A stretch of 64,000 nt of DNA from Deinococcus aetherius (GCF_025997855.1 NZ_AP026563.1:172001-236000), one strand, 5' to 3'; numbered from the stretch's first letter, positions 17,974 to 27,770 are shown. The notes: generated by a model from the letters alone, not told the origin. Made by a program: numbers and translations.

Positions 17974-18741
17974 ATGCGACGCTCTCTGCTCACGGCGCTG
18001 GTCCTCACGGCCGCCAGCCTCTCCGCTGCCACCCCCGTCACAGTGCAGTCGGGCGACACGCTGACCCGACTCGCTCTCCGGTCCGGCACCACGGTGGCGG
18101 CGCTGCGGCGCGCGAATCCCGGGGTCGGCGTGGACGCTCTGCGGGCCGGTACCGTTCTCCGGCTGCCGGAGTTCCGCAGCGAGACGCGGGCCTGGACCGT
18201 GCGCGCTGGAGACACCCTGTCCCGGATCGCCCAGCGTCAGAACCTGACCCTCCAGGCCCTGCTGAACGCCAACCCGGCGCTGGACCCCCGGCGCACCCTG
18301 CGGGTGGGGCAGCGGCTCACCCTCCCCGCCGCGCCGCTGGCCCGCACGCGCACGGCGGTCATCCTGCGTCCCGCCTCGGTGCGGGTGAGCGCCGTGCGGC
18401 CCGTGCAGGGCCGGCTTACGACACCGTTCCGGGCCACCCACCCCGGTCTGGACCTGGCCGCTCCCAGCGGCACGCCAATCCGCGCCGTCCTGCCCGGCAC
18501 CGTCACCGAGTCCCGCTTTGACGGCCAGGGCGGCTGGGGCTGGACGGTGGTCGTCGATCACGGCGGCGGGCTCACTTCCCGCTACAGCCACAACAGCGCC
18601 AATCTCGTCCGGGTCGGGGCACGGGTGAACGCCGGCGAGGTGATCGCCCGGGTCGGCAGCACCGGAAACAGCAGCGGCGCCCATGTGGACTACCGCCTCT
18701 CCCAGGGAGGCAAGGCCGTCGATCCTTCTCACCTCCAATGA
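17974..18741 (+). CDS. LysM-M23 peptidoglycan endopeptidase
   Basis: 255 residues from the ATG at 17974. Signal peptide (ends SLSAA), two LysM domains (PVTVQSGDTLTRLALRSGTT and AWTVRAGDTLSRIAQRQNLT), then an M23 (lysostaphin-type) domain with the zinc ligands in HPGLDLAAPSGTP and HVDYRLSQGG. Such proteins bind and cut cell-wall peptides during growth or division, or act as NlpD/EnvC-like activators. All M23 zinc ligands appear intact. Convergent with the VanW gene. Confidence 0.88.
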   Translation: MRRSLLTALVLTAASLSAATPVTVQSGDTLTRLALRSGTTVAALRRANPGVGVDALRAGTVLRLPEFRSETRAWTVRAGDTLSRIAQRQNLTLQALLNANPALDPRRTLRVGQRLTLPAAPLARTRTAVILRPASVRVSAVRPVQGRLTTPFRATHPGLDLAAPSGTPIRAVLPGTVTESRFDGQGGWGWTVVVDHGGGLTSRYSHNSANLVRVGARVNAGEVIARVGSTGNSSGAHVDYRLSQGGKAVDPSHLQ

Positions 18742-18757
18742 GTTCCCTGCTGGGCGG

Positions 18758-20071
18758 TCACCGCCGGGTACCGACCAGGAAGATATTGGGCCAGGGCCGG
18801 TAGGTGCTCTTCAGAGTGTCTTGTTTGAACGTCTGCCCCTCCCGCACGAAGCGGCGCGTCACTTCCATCACGGCACCGGGAGCGGCCCAATCCACCTGCT
18901 TGCGCGCCCCGGCGGGCAACGTGGCGTCCCGGATCAGGCGGTCCGGGGGCGCGGGGGTGCTCTTCAGGGTTTGCGGTGTCCCGACCTCCACCGTGAAGTC
19001 GCGCGCCCGGCCGAACACACTGACCGTCAGGCGGGTCTCCTCGTCGTTCCACTCGCTCTGGAACCACAGCGCCCCGCCCGTGTCGTTAGCGAACGTCAGG
19101 TCGAGGTTGGGCTGGTAGATGGTGCCGTCCAGACCCTGCGGGTCGTAGTACCGCACCTGGTACGAGTGGTTGCGCCGCTCGAGGATCGGCAGGCCCGCGC
19201 TGTACAGGGTGCGGAACACGGTCGTGCTCACCTGACAGATGCCGCCGCCGACCCCGTTGGCCGTGCGGTCACCGGCGATGACGAGGCCCGTGACGAAGCC
19301 CGTGCGCATGTTGATGGGTCCCACCATCTGGTTGAAGGAAAACGTCTTGCCTTCCAGCAAGCGGTCCTGAAAGCGGCTGGCCCCAACGTGGATGTTCGTC
19401 ACGCGCTCGGGGCTGCTGCCGTAATAGTTCGTCTCGCCCGTGCCCAGGTGGGCCGTGATCCCGCGCGACAGGAAGTAGTCGAGCGTCCGCTTGGGCGCGG
19501 TCTGTCCAGTCACGACGACGTTCGCCTTCACCCCACGCGGGTCTTTGAGGGCGGCGAGGACGTTCGCCCGGGTCTTGGTCTCGTCCACCGTCAGACTGCC
19601 TCTCTGCACGACCGCCCAGCCGTCCCAGAGGTTCTCGAAGCGGGCGTTTTGGGGCTCCCGGGGCAGGTCGGCCAGGAACTCCCGCAGGTCCGCTTCCAGG
19701 CTGGCGGTGATCACCCTACGGGAGCGCAACTCCGCCACACGGGGGCCGGGCAGGGTCAGGGTACGGCTGAAGGGCACCGTCGTCTTTTTGCCATCCACCA
19801 GGGCGGGCCACTGCGCCTGCACCGTGATCAGCAGCGGCGCCGTCCGGGCAGGCCGGGTGGGCGGGGTCGGAGCCGCAGTCGGCTCGGGTGCGGGTGCCGG
19901 GACAGGCGACGGGGCCGGGGCGGGCGCAGGAACAGGCACCGGAGCCGTCGTCGATGAGGAAGGCGGGGCAGACGGGAGGGGCAGCGCAGGAATGTCCAGG
20001 CTCGTCTGCGCGGTCGCATCCCCCAGCCAGATGCTGACGAGCAGGGCGGCACCCCAACGGCTTGAGATCAT
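18758..20071 (-). CDS. VanW-family secreted protein
   Basis: 437 residues from the ATG at 20071. Signal peptide (to about residue 22), a Pro/Ala-rich linker of about 45 residues, a middle domain ([33 protein letters not shown]) and a VanW domain with [37 protein letters not shown] and [20 protein letters not shown]. The family is common in Gram-positive-type walls and named from vancomycin-resistance clusters, but its biochemical role is unclear. The frame is open upstream into a broken phospholipase D gene; that longer reading is not a real fusion. Confidence 0.82.
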   Translation of the reverse strand: MISSRWGAALLVSIWLGDATAQTSLDIPALPLPSAPPSSSTTAPVPVPAPAPAPSPVPAPAPEPTAAPTPPTRPARTAPLLITVQAQWPALVDGKKTTVPFSRTLTLPGPRVAELRSRRVITASLEADLREFLADLPREPQNARFENLWDGWAVVQRGSLTVDETKTRANVLAALKDPRGVKANVVVTGQTAPKRTLDYFLSRGITAHLGTGETNYYGSSPERVTNIHVGASRFQDRLLEGKTFSFNQMVGPINMRTGFVTGLVIAGDRTANGVGGGICQVSTTVFRTLYSAGLPILERRNHSYQVRYYDPQGLDGTIYQPNLDLTFANDTGGALWFQSEWNDEETRLTVSVFGRARDFTVEVGTPQTLKSTPAPPDRLIRDATLPAGARKQVDWAAPGAVMEVTRRFVREGQTFKQDTLKSTYRPWPNIFLVGTRR

Positions 20072-20109
20072 GCTGGCAGTATCCCACGGGCTCAGCTTCA
20101 CCTGTCGCC

Positions 20110-20990
20110 GTCCCCCAGGGGCGGGGTTGAGCATTCCGGCTGGCTCAGTTCCTGCCCAGCTCCTGCTGTTGAGGTCGTGGCTCCACGTTTCGCATCCACC
20201 AATCCACCACTCCTGCTCAATGGCACGGCTGTGGTGCGCCCACACGTCCTCGAAACTCGCCCGCTGCTGGGCCACGGCCCCCGCGTCGCTCGTGGCGAGC
20301 ATCGCCTCATTCAGGCCGAGGGAACCCCAGGACGAGAAGTGGAAATTCATGCTGCCCGCCAGCACCAGGCGGTCGTCCACGGTGAAGGCCTTGGTGTGCA
20401 TCCCGAAAGTGACGTACCGGGCCTCGAAACGGTCCTCGATGCCGCGCCGCCGGGCCTCCAGGCGCAGGAGGGCCACGCCGCTGCGTTTGGGTTGGCGGTC
20501 GATACCGTAGTCCACCATCAAGACGCGGACCTTCACGCCTCGTTCCATCGCCCCCAGAGCATGACGCGCACGGTCATGCCGTCGGGGTAGCGCTCGGGGA
20601 ACGCGGCCACGTCCCGCCGCAGGGCGGCGATGGCCCCGGCGACCCCCGCCCCCGGGGCGTCCGGGTCGTCGTCCCAGATCATGTTGGCGATCAGCAGTTC
20701 CCGGCGCGTCTGGCGCAGCCCGTCCGCCAGCAGGTCAAAGGCCCCTCCCGGCCTGCGCGGCTGGGCACTGTAAGCGGGGTCCGCGTTCGGGAAGTGCAAC
20801 AGCCCTTCCATCCGGTTCCCGCAGCTCAGTGCCGCGCCCTGTCCCCGCGTCCGTTCGAACAACAGGCGGTCGAGGGGCGCTTGGGGCACCGGACATGAGT
20901 TCAGGCCCAAACCGTCGAGGGCGGCGGTGTCGGGCGCGGGAAGCTGGCCAGCCCCCAAGCCACGCGACGGAGGAGCACAGGACCCACCTT
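20110..20990 (-). pseudogene. Phospholipase D-family protein, internally deleted and frameshifted
   Basis: Two halves of a PLD-family enzyme sit in different frames. The upstream half ([20 protein letters not shown] ... [11 protein letters not shown]) stops at 20533. The downstream half starts at [15 protein letters not shown] (about 20548) and contains one HKD motif ([19 protein letters not shown]). The first HKD motif and the sequence around it are missing, as if the two similar VRVM/VRVLM strands had recombined. The likely signal peptide (VGPVLLRRVAWGLASF) is in yet another frame. Certainly inactive. Confidence 0.7.
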
Positions 20991-21187
20991 CAGTAACGAA
21001 CTGGCCTTTGACGGGCTGACGGAACCAGGATTCAAGCGCGGAAACTCCTCGCGGCCTCCTGGGCGCCGCAGAGAGCCTCTCCATGGCGGGACTGGGGGCC
21101 TCGTCTGTTCCGTCTGTTCGGGCAAGGCGGCAGGAAAGGTGGGACGGGTGACCCTGAACTCGATCTCAGTTTCCCATACAATACATC

Positions 21188-21205
21188 TATGAACATATGC
21201 TCATA
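21188..21205. promoter_or_regulatory. Orphan ArsR/SmtB-type operator palindrome
   Basis: TATGAACATATGCTCATA is a near-perfect 18-bp dyad of the kind bound by SmtB/CzrA/ArsR repressors (ATGA-N8-TCAT). A possible -10 TACTAT follows at 21208-21213. No intact metal gene lies downstream; the decayed ccm cluster starts at 21292. Confidence 0.45.
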
Positions 21206-21291
21206 CGTACTATTACGAGACGGCGGTGCTTGACAGGACCGTCTATATCCCCACCATCAGGCGTTCACTCAGGAGCAGTCCAGAATTTAAT

Positions 21292-21381
21292 ATGGAGGTG
21301 CCTTCCTTGCTGCTCCTGGCGGCCTACCTGGTGTGGATGTGGGCGCGGCTGCGCGCGAACCGGGAAGAGGGCGGGCGATGA
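21292..21381 (+). CDS. ccmD: CcmD-like small heme-export protein
   Basis: 29 codons: one hydrophobic helix with the AAYLVWMWARLRA pattern and a charged tail, as in CcmD. CcmD helps release holo-CcmE from CcmABC. Its stop overlaps the ccmE ATG (ATGA). No ribosome site is seen, and ccmABC are not upstream, so expression is uncertain. Confidence 0.5.
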   Translation: MEVPSLLLLAAYLVWMWARLRANREEGGR

Positions 21382-21836
21382 GCCTCCCCGCTCCCCTTCC
21401 GCAGGCCCGGCGACGTCGCCGCAGCCCGCTGCCCGCCCTCCTCGGGGTGGTCGCGCTCGCCTCTCTGACGGCCTTTATCGCCTTCGGGAACCTGGGCAAG
21501 AGCCTGGAATACTTCGTCACACCCACCGAGTACCTGCAACAGCGCGCCGAGTACGAGGGCCGCCCCCTGCGCATCGGCGGGCTGGTGAGGGCGGTGCGGT
21601 ACGACCCGCAGACCCTCGACCTGAGATTCGACGTGACCGACGGCGGCGCCACCTTCCCGGTGCAGTACCGCGGCGCGGTGAGCGACCTCTTCAAGGAGAA
21701 CCAGGGGGTCGTGGTGCGCGGCGAGTTCGAGGGGAACACCTTCCACGCCTCTGAACTCGTCGTGAAGCACTCCGAGGAGTACCACGTGCCGAAGACGCAG
21801 GGCGAACTCAAAGACATGCTGAGGCAGAGCGAGTGA
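21378..21836 (+). CDS. ccmE: Cytochrome c maturation heme chaperone CcmE
   Basis: 152 residues from the ATG at 21378. N-terminal membrane anchor (residues 16-38), then an OB-fold with YLQQRAEYEGRPLRIGG, VTDGGATFPVQYRGAVSDLF and the heme-binding His in VVKHSEEYHVP. CcmE carries heme covalently to the CcmF/H ligase. It looks intact, but its partners ccmF and ccmH downstream are broken and ccmABC are absent, so it can only work with proteins encoded elsewhere. Confidence 0.88.
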   Translation: MSLPAPLPQARRRRRSPLPALLGVVALASLTAFIAFGNLGKSLEYFVTPTEYLQQRAEYEGRPLRIGGLVRAVRYDPQTLDLRFDVTDGGATFPVQYRGAVSDLFKENQGVVVRGEFEGNTFHASELVVKHSEEYHVPKTQGELKDMLRQSE

Positions 21837-21849
21837 GGACTTGCCGACC

Positions 21850-22423
21850 ATGCTGAATCTGATCTCCTTTCAGGCGAGCACGCTCGGGGCGCTGGGACAA
21901 CTGGCGCTGCTGGCGGCCCTCGCCTTCACCCTGGGCGGCACCTGGCTCGCGATGGTCGGCGGGCTGAGGGCCGACGCCCGGGCGACCGAGGCGGCGCGGC
22001 GGGCGGTGTGGGCCGTCTTCGGCCTCGTGAGCCTCGCCTCGCTGGTCCTGATGACGGCGCTGTTGGGCAACGACTTCTCGGTGCGGTACGTGGCCGAACA
22101 CTCCATGCGGGCCTCGCCGACCTGGGTCAAGGTCACGAGCCTGTGGGGGGCGCTGGAGGGCTCGATCCTGCTGTGGGCGTGGTTGCTCGGGGGCTTCGCC
22201 TTCCTACCTCGTGGTGCCCGCCTTCGATGTTCAGAGCCGGTGGGCGAGCGTTCACCTGATCGGGAGCCCGCTCGTGGCGTGAATCTGGTGGGGCACGTTG
22301 ATCGTGGTGCTGGGTGCAGGCCTGACACTCGTGACGCCTCGGCGGGCGCTGGGGCGCGTGCCCGTGACGCGGACGGCCCCGGCAACGGATGAGCTACCAC
22401 CCCCCGGGAAAGAGAGTGGATGT
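21850..22423 (+). pseudogene. ccmF with large internal deletion and nonsense codon
   Basis: The first 120 codons give the start of CcmF (FSVRYVAEHSMRASPTWVKV, then SLWGALEGSILLWAW). At about 22205 the sequence jumps, in another frame, to the very end of CcmF (LVVPAFDVQSRW, then [34 protein letters not shown]). Roughly 450 codons, including the WWD heme-handling region, are gone. A TGA stands where Trp would be expected before IWWG (22288-22290). Heme-lyase function is lost. Confidence 0.78.
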
Positions 22424-22996
22424 ATGACGGAGACTTCTCCGAACCCGAAACGGACGGCCCCCCTGTGGCGACGTCTCCTTCCCCCGTTGCTGGCCGCTGC
22501 CCTCGCCGGTGTGCTGGGAGCGGCGCTGCTGAACCCGGCGCGCAACACCCCGGACGGTGGGCCGCTGATCGACAAGCCCGCTCCCGCCTTCACCCTGGAG
22601 AGTCTGGATGGCACCAAAGTCAGCCTGGCCGCTCTCAATGGCCGCCCGGTGGTGGTGAACTTCTGGGCCTCGTGGTGCACGCCGTGTCGGGAGGAAGCGC
22701 CCCTCCTCCGCGAACTCAGCGAGCGGCAGACAGGGGGAACAGGCCTGGCCGTGCTCGGCATCCTCTTTCAGGAGACCCGGGAGCAGAATGCCCGCGACTT
22801 CATCCGCGAGTTTGCCCTCGCCTACCCCTCGCTGCGCGACCCCGGCATCAACACCGGGATCAACTACGGCGTGTCGGGCATTCCCGAGACGTTCTTCATC
22901 GACCGTGAGGGCGTGATCCGCGACAAGGCCTCCGGCGGCCTCACCCGCGAGCGGCTGAACGCGGGGTTGGACAAGATCGGGGTAGAAGGGCTGTGA
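22424..22996 (+). CDS. ccmG: CcmG/DsbE-type thiol-disulfide protein
   Basis: 190 residues from the ATG at 22424. Membrane anchor ([19 protein letters not shown], residues about 14-32), then a thioredoxin fold with WCTPC in [19 protein letters not shown] and cis-Pro in [13 protein letters not shown]. CcmG reduces apocytochrome c cysteines before heme attachment. The GTG of the ccmH remnant overlaps its stop. A second, similar copy (WCVPC) is at 50185-50760. Confidence 0.85.
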   Translation: MTETSPNPKRTAPLWRRLLPPLLAAALAGVLGAALLNPARNTPDGGPLIDKPAPAFTLESLDGTKVSLAALNGRPVVVNFWASWCTPCREEAPLLRELSERQTGGTGLAVLGILFQETREQNARDFIREFALAYPSLRDPGINTGINYGVSGIPETFFIDREGVIRDKASGGLTRERLNAGLDKIGVEGL

Positions 22997-23421
22997 GCAG
23001 TCAGGGGGCCGTGCTCATGCTGCGAGGAATTCTCACCCTCGCCCTGGGTCTGCTACTGTCCGTCTCCCTGGCCCTGACGCCTAAGCAGGAGGCACGGGCG
23101 AAGTACCTCGGGTCAAACCTGCGGTGCCCGATCTGCCCCAATGGGCGGGACGCGGACGACCGGATCACTGCCCTGCGCGCCCGGCAAAACGACCTGGATC
23201 CCGGCCTCAAGGTCTACGCCGCCAACTGAGCGAGTTGCCACGGCCCGAACGGTCAAGGCGGCCTGGGCCCGAACCTGCGCGTCTCCACTCTGTCGCGTGA
23301 GGCGCTGCGGGGCGTGATCGTGAACGGCAAGGGGGCCATGCCCGCCTACCCGAACCTGAAGCCCGACGAGCTCAACGCCCTCCTCGACGTGCTGGAGCGG
23401 TGGCAGAAGGAAGGCGAGTAA
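22993..23421 (+). pseudogene. ccmH start fused to a cytochrome c end, with stop at the heme cysteine
   Basis: The first 50 codons are CcmH-like: signal peptide, then [20 protein letters not shown] with the start of its CxxC motif. The frame then runs into a c-type cytochrome: [40 protein letters not shown], and [20 protein letters not shown] up to TAA at 23421. The TGA at 23227-23229 replaces the first Cys of the CxxCH heme motif. Both source genes are incomplete. Confidence 0.75.
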
Positions 23422-23433
23422 CTTCCACGTCGG

Positions 23434-24774
23434 CTAACGCTTCTCGTCTGGTGTGTAGGCGAACAGGGACAACAGGGCAGAGCTGACGTCCCGGAAGATG
23501 GGCGCGGCCAGTTGCGATCCCTGGTACTCGCGTTTGGCCCCGCGCACCATCACCGCGACCGTGAATCGCGGTTGCGCCGCGGGGAGGAAGCCCGCGAAGG
23601 TGCTGGAGAACACCTCGCCGCTGTAACGGCCGTCCACCGCCACCTGCGCGGTGCCGGTCTTGCCGTCCACGTGGTACCCGGGCAACTCGGCCTTCCCCCG
23701 GATGCCGTCGTCGATTACCCTACGCAACAGCTCGCGTATCCGGGTCGCGGTCTCCCGGCGCAGCACCCGCCTCGTCCCGGCCACGTCGCCGGGGAAGAGA
23801 CGTGGGGAAACGTACCGCCCGTCGTTTGCCAGCACGTTGAAAGCCGCGACGAGTTGCAGGGTGGTGACGGTCAGGCCCTGCCCGAAGGACATGGTGGCCT
23901 GTCCCAGGGCGCTCCAGTCCTGCGGGTCCCGCAGAAGGCCGTCCCCGGCGGGCAGGCCCAGCCGGACCGGCTGACCCAGGCCGTAAGCGGTGAAGTAGCG
24001 GTACAGCAGCTCCGGGGGCACGCCCTCGACGAGCCGGGTCATGCCGACGTTGCTGGAGTAGCGCAGGATCTGCCGCGTTGTGAGCCGGGCAGGATGCGAG
24101 ACGAGGTCGTTGATGGTGGCCCCCGCGTACCGGCGCCACATCGGGGTGTCGTACGGGGTGTCCGGCGTGGTGCGGCCCTCGTCGAGCAGGGCGGCCACTG
24201 TGAGGGCCTTGACCACGCTGCCCGGCTCGTACTCGTCCAGCGCCGCCCGGTTACGCCAGCGGTCGGGCGGGACCTGCGTCCAGGCGTTGGGGTCGAAGCC
24301 TGGCACCGACGCCACGGCACGCAACTGGCCGGTGCGGGTCTCCATCACGACGGCGGAGGCATACTGGGCGTCGGTACGTTCCACGGCCTCAGTCAGGAGA
24401 GCCTCGACAGCGGCCTGCACGCGGGTGTCCAGGGTGAGGGTCAGCTTCTCGCCCCGCTGTAACCGCTCGTTCATCGCCCGCTCCGTGCCCTCCAGGCCGC
24501 CGGAAGCACCGACGAAGCCGATGACCGGCGCGGCCAGGGTCCCCAGGGGGTAACGCCGGGCGTCCAGGGGACCATGCGCCAGAATCTGCCCATCGGTGCT
24601 GCGCAGTTCCCCGCGGGCGGGCAGGGTGGACGGGATGGGCGCGGGACCGGCGGGGACCGTGATCCTGGCGAGGGCCACCGCCAGCAGGGCGCAGGCGAGC
24701 AGACACAGGGCGGCGAGGACGGTGGCACGCTGGCCAAAGCGATGGTCGGTGGGCCGAAACAGGGGCTGGGGCAC
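23434..24774 (-). CDS. Class B penicillin-binding protein (FtsI/PBP2-like transpeptidase)
   Basis: About 446 residues. A membrane helix (ATVLAALCLLACALLAVALA) is followed by a short non-penicillin-binding domain (LEGTERAMNERLQRGEKLTL) and the transpeptidase domain with SVVK (EPGSVVKALT), SSN (RYSSNVGM) and KTG (VDGKTGTAQV), all intact. It cross-links peptidoglycan for division or elongation. It is shorter than typical FtsI, with a reduced N-terminal domain. A GTG at 24774 puts the helix near residue 15; an in-frame TTG at 24837 is the alternative. Neither has a strong ribosome site. Confidence 0.85.
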   Translation of the reverse strand: MPQPLFRPTDHRFGQRATVLAALCLLACALLAVALARITVPAGPAPIPSTLPARGELRSTDGQILAHGPLDARRYPLGTLAAPVIGFVGASGGLEGTERAMNERLQRGEKLTLTLDTRVQAAVEALLTEAVERTDAQYASAVVMETRTGQLRAVASVPGFDPNAWTQVPPDRWRNRAALDEYEPGSVVKALTVAALLDEGRTTPDTPYDTPMWRRYAGATINDLVSHPARLTTRQILRYSSNVGMTRLVEGVPPELLYRYFTAYGLGQPVRLGLPAGDGLLRDPQDWSALGQATMSFGQGLTVTTLQLVAAFNVLANDGRYVSPRLFPGDVAGTRRVLRRETATRIRELLRRVIDDGIRGKAELPGYHVDGKTGTAQVAVDGRYSGEVFSSTFAGFLPAAQPRFTVAVMVRGAKREYQGSQLAAPIFRDVSSALLSLFAYTPDEKR

Positions 24775-24837
24775 GGGGGAGAGTCTTTCTGAGGAGAGCC
24801 GCTGGCGAGGAAAGGCCGCGTGTTCCGTTGGAAACAA

Positions 24838-25135
24838 CCGGGACAGGTAAGCCCCCAGCGAGTGGAACCGCCGCGTGGACCGTCACCGTGCCCCGGGGGG
24901 AGCAGCTTCAGGCGGTGCCGTTCAACCGCGTTACCCTCGGGCAGGATAAACCGGGGCAGGAAGGCTGCGCCACGGCTTACCGGAAAGCGTAGGGGCGGCA
25001 GGTTAGTTGGGGTGAAAGGCCGTCGGCTCCTTCACCTGAAGGTGCCACGGCAGGTCGGGTGTGACCCACCGTTGTTCTCCCGGGCTCAGGTGCGAACGCG
25101 CGACGGTCCTCGTGAAGAGGAGTGGCCGTTCGCCG
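24838..25135. other. Intergenic, no gene seen
   Basis: 300 bp between a minus-strand gene start and the end of the broken DUF1345 gene. No coding frame is supported. Confidence 0.4.
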
Positions 25136-25805
25136 TCATTTCACCAGTCCGGCGACCATGTTGATGGAAAAGGCGACGATGACTATCCCAGACAGGAAGG
25201 CGAACAGCGCATGCTTGGTGATCTCGAAGCGCAGGGCCGCGCCGGTGACCGGCGTGTCCGACACCTGGTAGGTCATGCCCACGGTGAAGGCCAGGTACAG
25301 GAAAGCACGGTAGGTCGGGTCACGCTCCTGGTTAAAGTCCACCCCTACCTGGCCGCCCGTGTAATACAGGTGCGCATAGTGCAGGGTGTAGACCGTATGG
25401 AGGGTGCTCCAGGAGAGGGCCAACTGCCAGCAGACCGCTGACTGTCAGGACCGCCTCCAGGGACCCGCCCAGCTTGCCAGCCTCGGCGAGGCCGCGTCCC
25501 ACGCCGACCAGACTCATGCTGCTGGCCGCCAGCGGCAGCAGCCGGGCACTGGCCCGCGCGGGGTCCGCCCGGGTGGCGAATTGCCGGGTCTCAGCGGCGT
25601 CCGCGCTCACCACCAGCCACAACGCGGGCACCAGAAAGACCGGCGCGGCGGCATCCCAGCCCAGCAACACCTGGAGGAACCACGGCCAGGTGTCTGGCAG
25701 CAGCAGATACACGCCCAGCCCGGCTATGCTCATGACGACCAGTCGGGCGCGGGCATTCGCCGCCGGGCGGGCGAGATGGGCGGTGAAAGAGCTGATGCCC
25801 TTCAT
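25136..25805 (-). pseudogene. DUF1345 membrane protein, one-base frameshift
   Basis: The ATG at 25805 has a good site (GGAGGGA) and opens a DUF1345 protein (VSADAAETRQFATRADPARA, then LTVSGLLAV). At about 25420 the family sequence moves to the next frame (ALSWSTLHTVYTLHYAHLYY, then FLYLAFTVGMTYQVSDTPVT) and ends at 25136. Removing one base around GTTGGCC restores a full-length protein of about 220 residues. Either a recent mutation or a sequencing error; function of the family is unknown. Confidence 0.72.
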
Positions 25806-25806
25806 C

Positions 25807-26088
25807 TCAAGTCCCTCCTCCGGCAAGCAGCCACTGAACGCTCTTGCCCAGCATCGCGGCATTGAGCCACAGGGCGAGGGCCATCAGCCGCAGGGAACGG
25901 CTGTCCGACGGCGCAGGCCAGCCGAACAGCCGCCCGGCGAGCAACACCGTGCCGAGCGCGTAGAAGATCGCGCCGCTCCCGACCCGGCCCCCGAGCGCCA
26001 GGAGCGCGCCGATGGCAAGGTCGCTCAGGCAGACCGCGAGGCGCAGCCGCTCGGCCCGGCGTTGCCGGGCGCGCCCCTTCACCCCCAC
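25807..26088 (-). CDS. Small membrane protein of unknown function
   Basis: 93 residues from a GTG at 26088, with three hydrophobic helices (LAVCLSDLAIGALLALGG, AIFYALGTVLLAGRLFGW, LMALALWLNAAMLGKSVQWL). It ends 1 bp before the DUF1345 ATG, whose ribosome site lies in its last codons, so the two were co-transcribed. Family not recognised. Confidence 0.55.
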   Translation of the reverse strand: MGVKGRARQRRAERLRLAVCLSDLAIGALLALGGRVGSGAIFYALGTVLLAGRLFGWPAPSDSRSLRLMALALWLNAAMLGKSVQWLLAGGGT

Positions 26089-26171
26089 CCTCCGCCACGC
26101 CAGACGGGCTTGCTGAACTCCGGCACGCGGTCACTGCCCCAAACGCCGCGGGGTCGCCCTAGCCAGCGTGC

Positions 26172-26426
26172 TCAACGGCCCCCCGTCAACCTAAGGGCGC
26201 GGGCGATGCCCTCGCGCTGATCCCGGAAGGTCCCGGAAAAAATCTGGTCGCCGACCCGGGTGACGGGCAGCGAGGACACGTCGGCACGGGCCAGCAACTC
26301 CGCGCGCGCCTGCGGGTCGTGGTTGACGTTCTTCTCGGTAAAGGGAATGGCGTGACGGGTCAGGAAGGCTGCCACGGCCCGACTGGTCGCGCAGGCTCCC
26401 GTCGTGTAGACGGTGACCGGGGTCAT
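26172..26426 (-). CDS. Glutaredoxin-like protein with CATS active site
   Basis: 84 residues with a glutaredoxin fold: VYTTGACATSRAVAAFLTRH, TEKNVNHDPQ, SSLPVTRVGDQIFSGTF. The usual CxxC is CATS, so only one thiol remains, as in monothiol-type glutaredoxins. Two relatives with CADC and CPDC sit at 39457 and 44694, each beside a metal ATPase; this one lies near the broken DUF1345 gene. Its ATG overlaps the stop of a 29-codon upstream ORF. Confidence 0.75.
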   Translation of the reverse strand: MTPVTVYTTGACATSRAVAAFLTRHAIPFTEKNVNHDPQARAELLARADVSSLPVTRVGDQIFSGTFRDQREGIARALRLTGGR

Positions 26427-26512
26427 GACGATCCCTCATCCACCTGCTCGCCCCAACCCCAGTGGAACCGCTGGGGAAGGAGCAGGGTCCGGGGCAGGCA
26501 GCGCTTCACCAT
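26423..26512 (-). CDS. Possible 29-residue peptide coupled to glutaredoxin
   Basis: ATG at 26512 with GGAGG upstream; the stop TGA overlaps the glutaredoxin ATG (ATGA). Sequence contains LLLPQRFHWGWGEQVDE. Coupling and ribosome site are the only support; it may be a translated leader. Confidence 0.35.
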   Translation of the reverse strand: MVKRCLPRTLLLPQRFHWGWGEQVDEGSS

Positions 26513-26578
26513 GCTCGCCTCCACGTCCTTAAGGGTCGGCTTTGCTCGACGAAGGCCATGAACCTGAGGCACAGGTAC

Positions 26579-26584
26579 ATTATA
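26579..26584 (-). promoter_or_regulatory. -10 box (TATAAT) for the glutaredoxin transcript
   Basis: Consensus TATAAT on the minus strand; CTGTAC 17 bp upstream is a weak -35. The AT-rich spacer contains two TTCA repeats 8 bp apart. Transcription would enter the 29-codon ORF and glutaredoxin. Confidence 0.4.
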
Positions 26585-27770
26585 TGAATAATTGAACAGA
26601 CGTACAGCAAGGTGGAAGCGTTGGAGGGGCGACCTAGTGGGTCAGTTGGCGTGGGTGTAAGGTTTGAGAATGTCACGTCGCCAGAAGAATCCGTTACGTG
26701 CCCTAACGGAGGAAGAGCGCGGCGAGTTAGAGCGGCTCAGTCGCTCACACCAGACTGCTGCGATCATCGTTGGCCGTGCCAAAACGCTGCTGGGGGTGGC
26801 AAGGGGTCTGCCCTACACCCAAGCCGCCCAGGTGGCTGGTCGAACATCAGGCGATGGCGTAGCTCATCTGGTGGCGCGCTTTAACCAGCATGGCCTCAAA
26901 GCGCTGGAAACACGTCCGGGTGGTCGTCCCCCGTTGGTTTACGGTTCCGCTGAGCGGAACCGTATTCTCGAAACGGCGCGTCGCCAGCCGGATCGAGAAC
27001 AGGACGGCACGGCCACCTGGTCGCTCTCCACCCTGCAACGCGTGCTGCGCTGTGAGCCCGGCTTCGGGCACCTCAGTACCTACACCATCCTGGGTGTCTT
27101 ACACGAGGCGGGCCTGACCTGGCAGCGAGACCGGACCTGGTGTGAGACCGGCAGCGCCAAACGACTGCGCCGATCTGGCGTGGTGGTCGTGACCGACCCC
27201 GATGCTGAGGCGAAAAAAAGCTGATTGAACGGGCCTACCTCCAAGCGGAACGTGATGGGCTGGCGGTGTGGACGGAAGATGAAGCTGGACCGTACCAAAC
27301 CATTCCCCCACCCGGGAACGAGCTGGCAACCCCAGGGGCAGCCCGTGAGGGTGCCCCACGAGTATGTCCGGGGCGGGACAGCCAAGCTGCTGACCCTCTT
27401 TCATCCGGCCAGTGGCCAGGTGCGGGTCCGGGGGGTGACGAGTTGTCCCAATGCCGTGCTGCATCCCTGGATGCAGCAGACCCTGACCGAAATTCTGGTG
27501 GGCCTGCCGATGGCAACGGTGTTGCCACCGCAGGAAAACCGGGCCGTCTGGCGACGGTGGCAGGAGGGGCTCAGCGTGAAGTTCACGCTGTTGGAAAGCT
27601 TGCCACCCCTGCGGATGTGGCTGGTTTTGGACAACCTGACCGGGCACAAGACCCCGGACCTGGTGTGCTGGTTGATGCGGCAGGGCATCATGCCGCTCTA
27701 CACGCCCGTGGCGGGCAGTTGGCTGAACATGGCCGAGTCGATTCAACGCATCCTGGTTCGGCGTGCTCTG

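Noticed and set aside
18758..20548. Phospholipase D-VanW fusion protein
   Set aside because: The VanW part has its own ATG and signal peptide at 20071, and the PLD part is only the end of a broken gene.
21230..21235. TTGACA upstream of ccmD as a -35
   Set aside because: No acceptable -10 lies 16-18 bp downstream (the sequence there is ACCATC); TATATC is only 8 bp away.
7300..23229. In-frame TGA codons in three genes (7300, 22288, 23227) as possible TGA recoding
   Set aside because: The expected residues differ (unknown, Trp, Cys), intact genes use TGA as stop throughout, no SECIS-like or suppressor tRNA is seen, and the affected genes carry other lesions.
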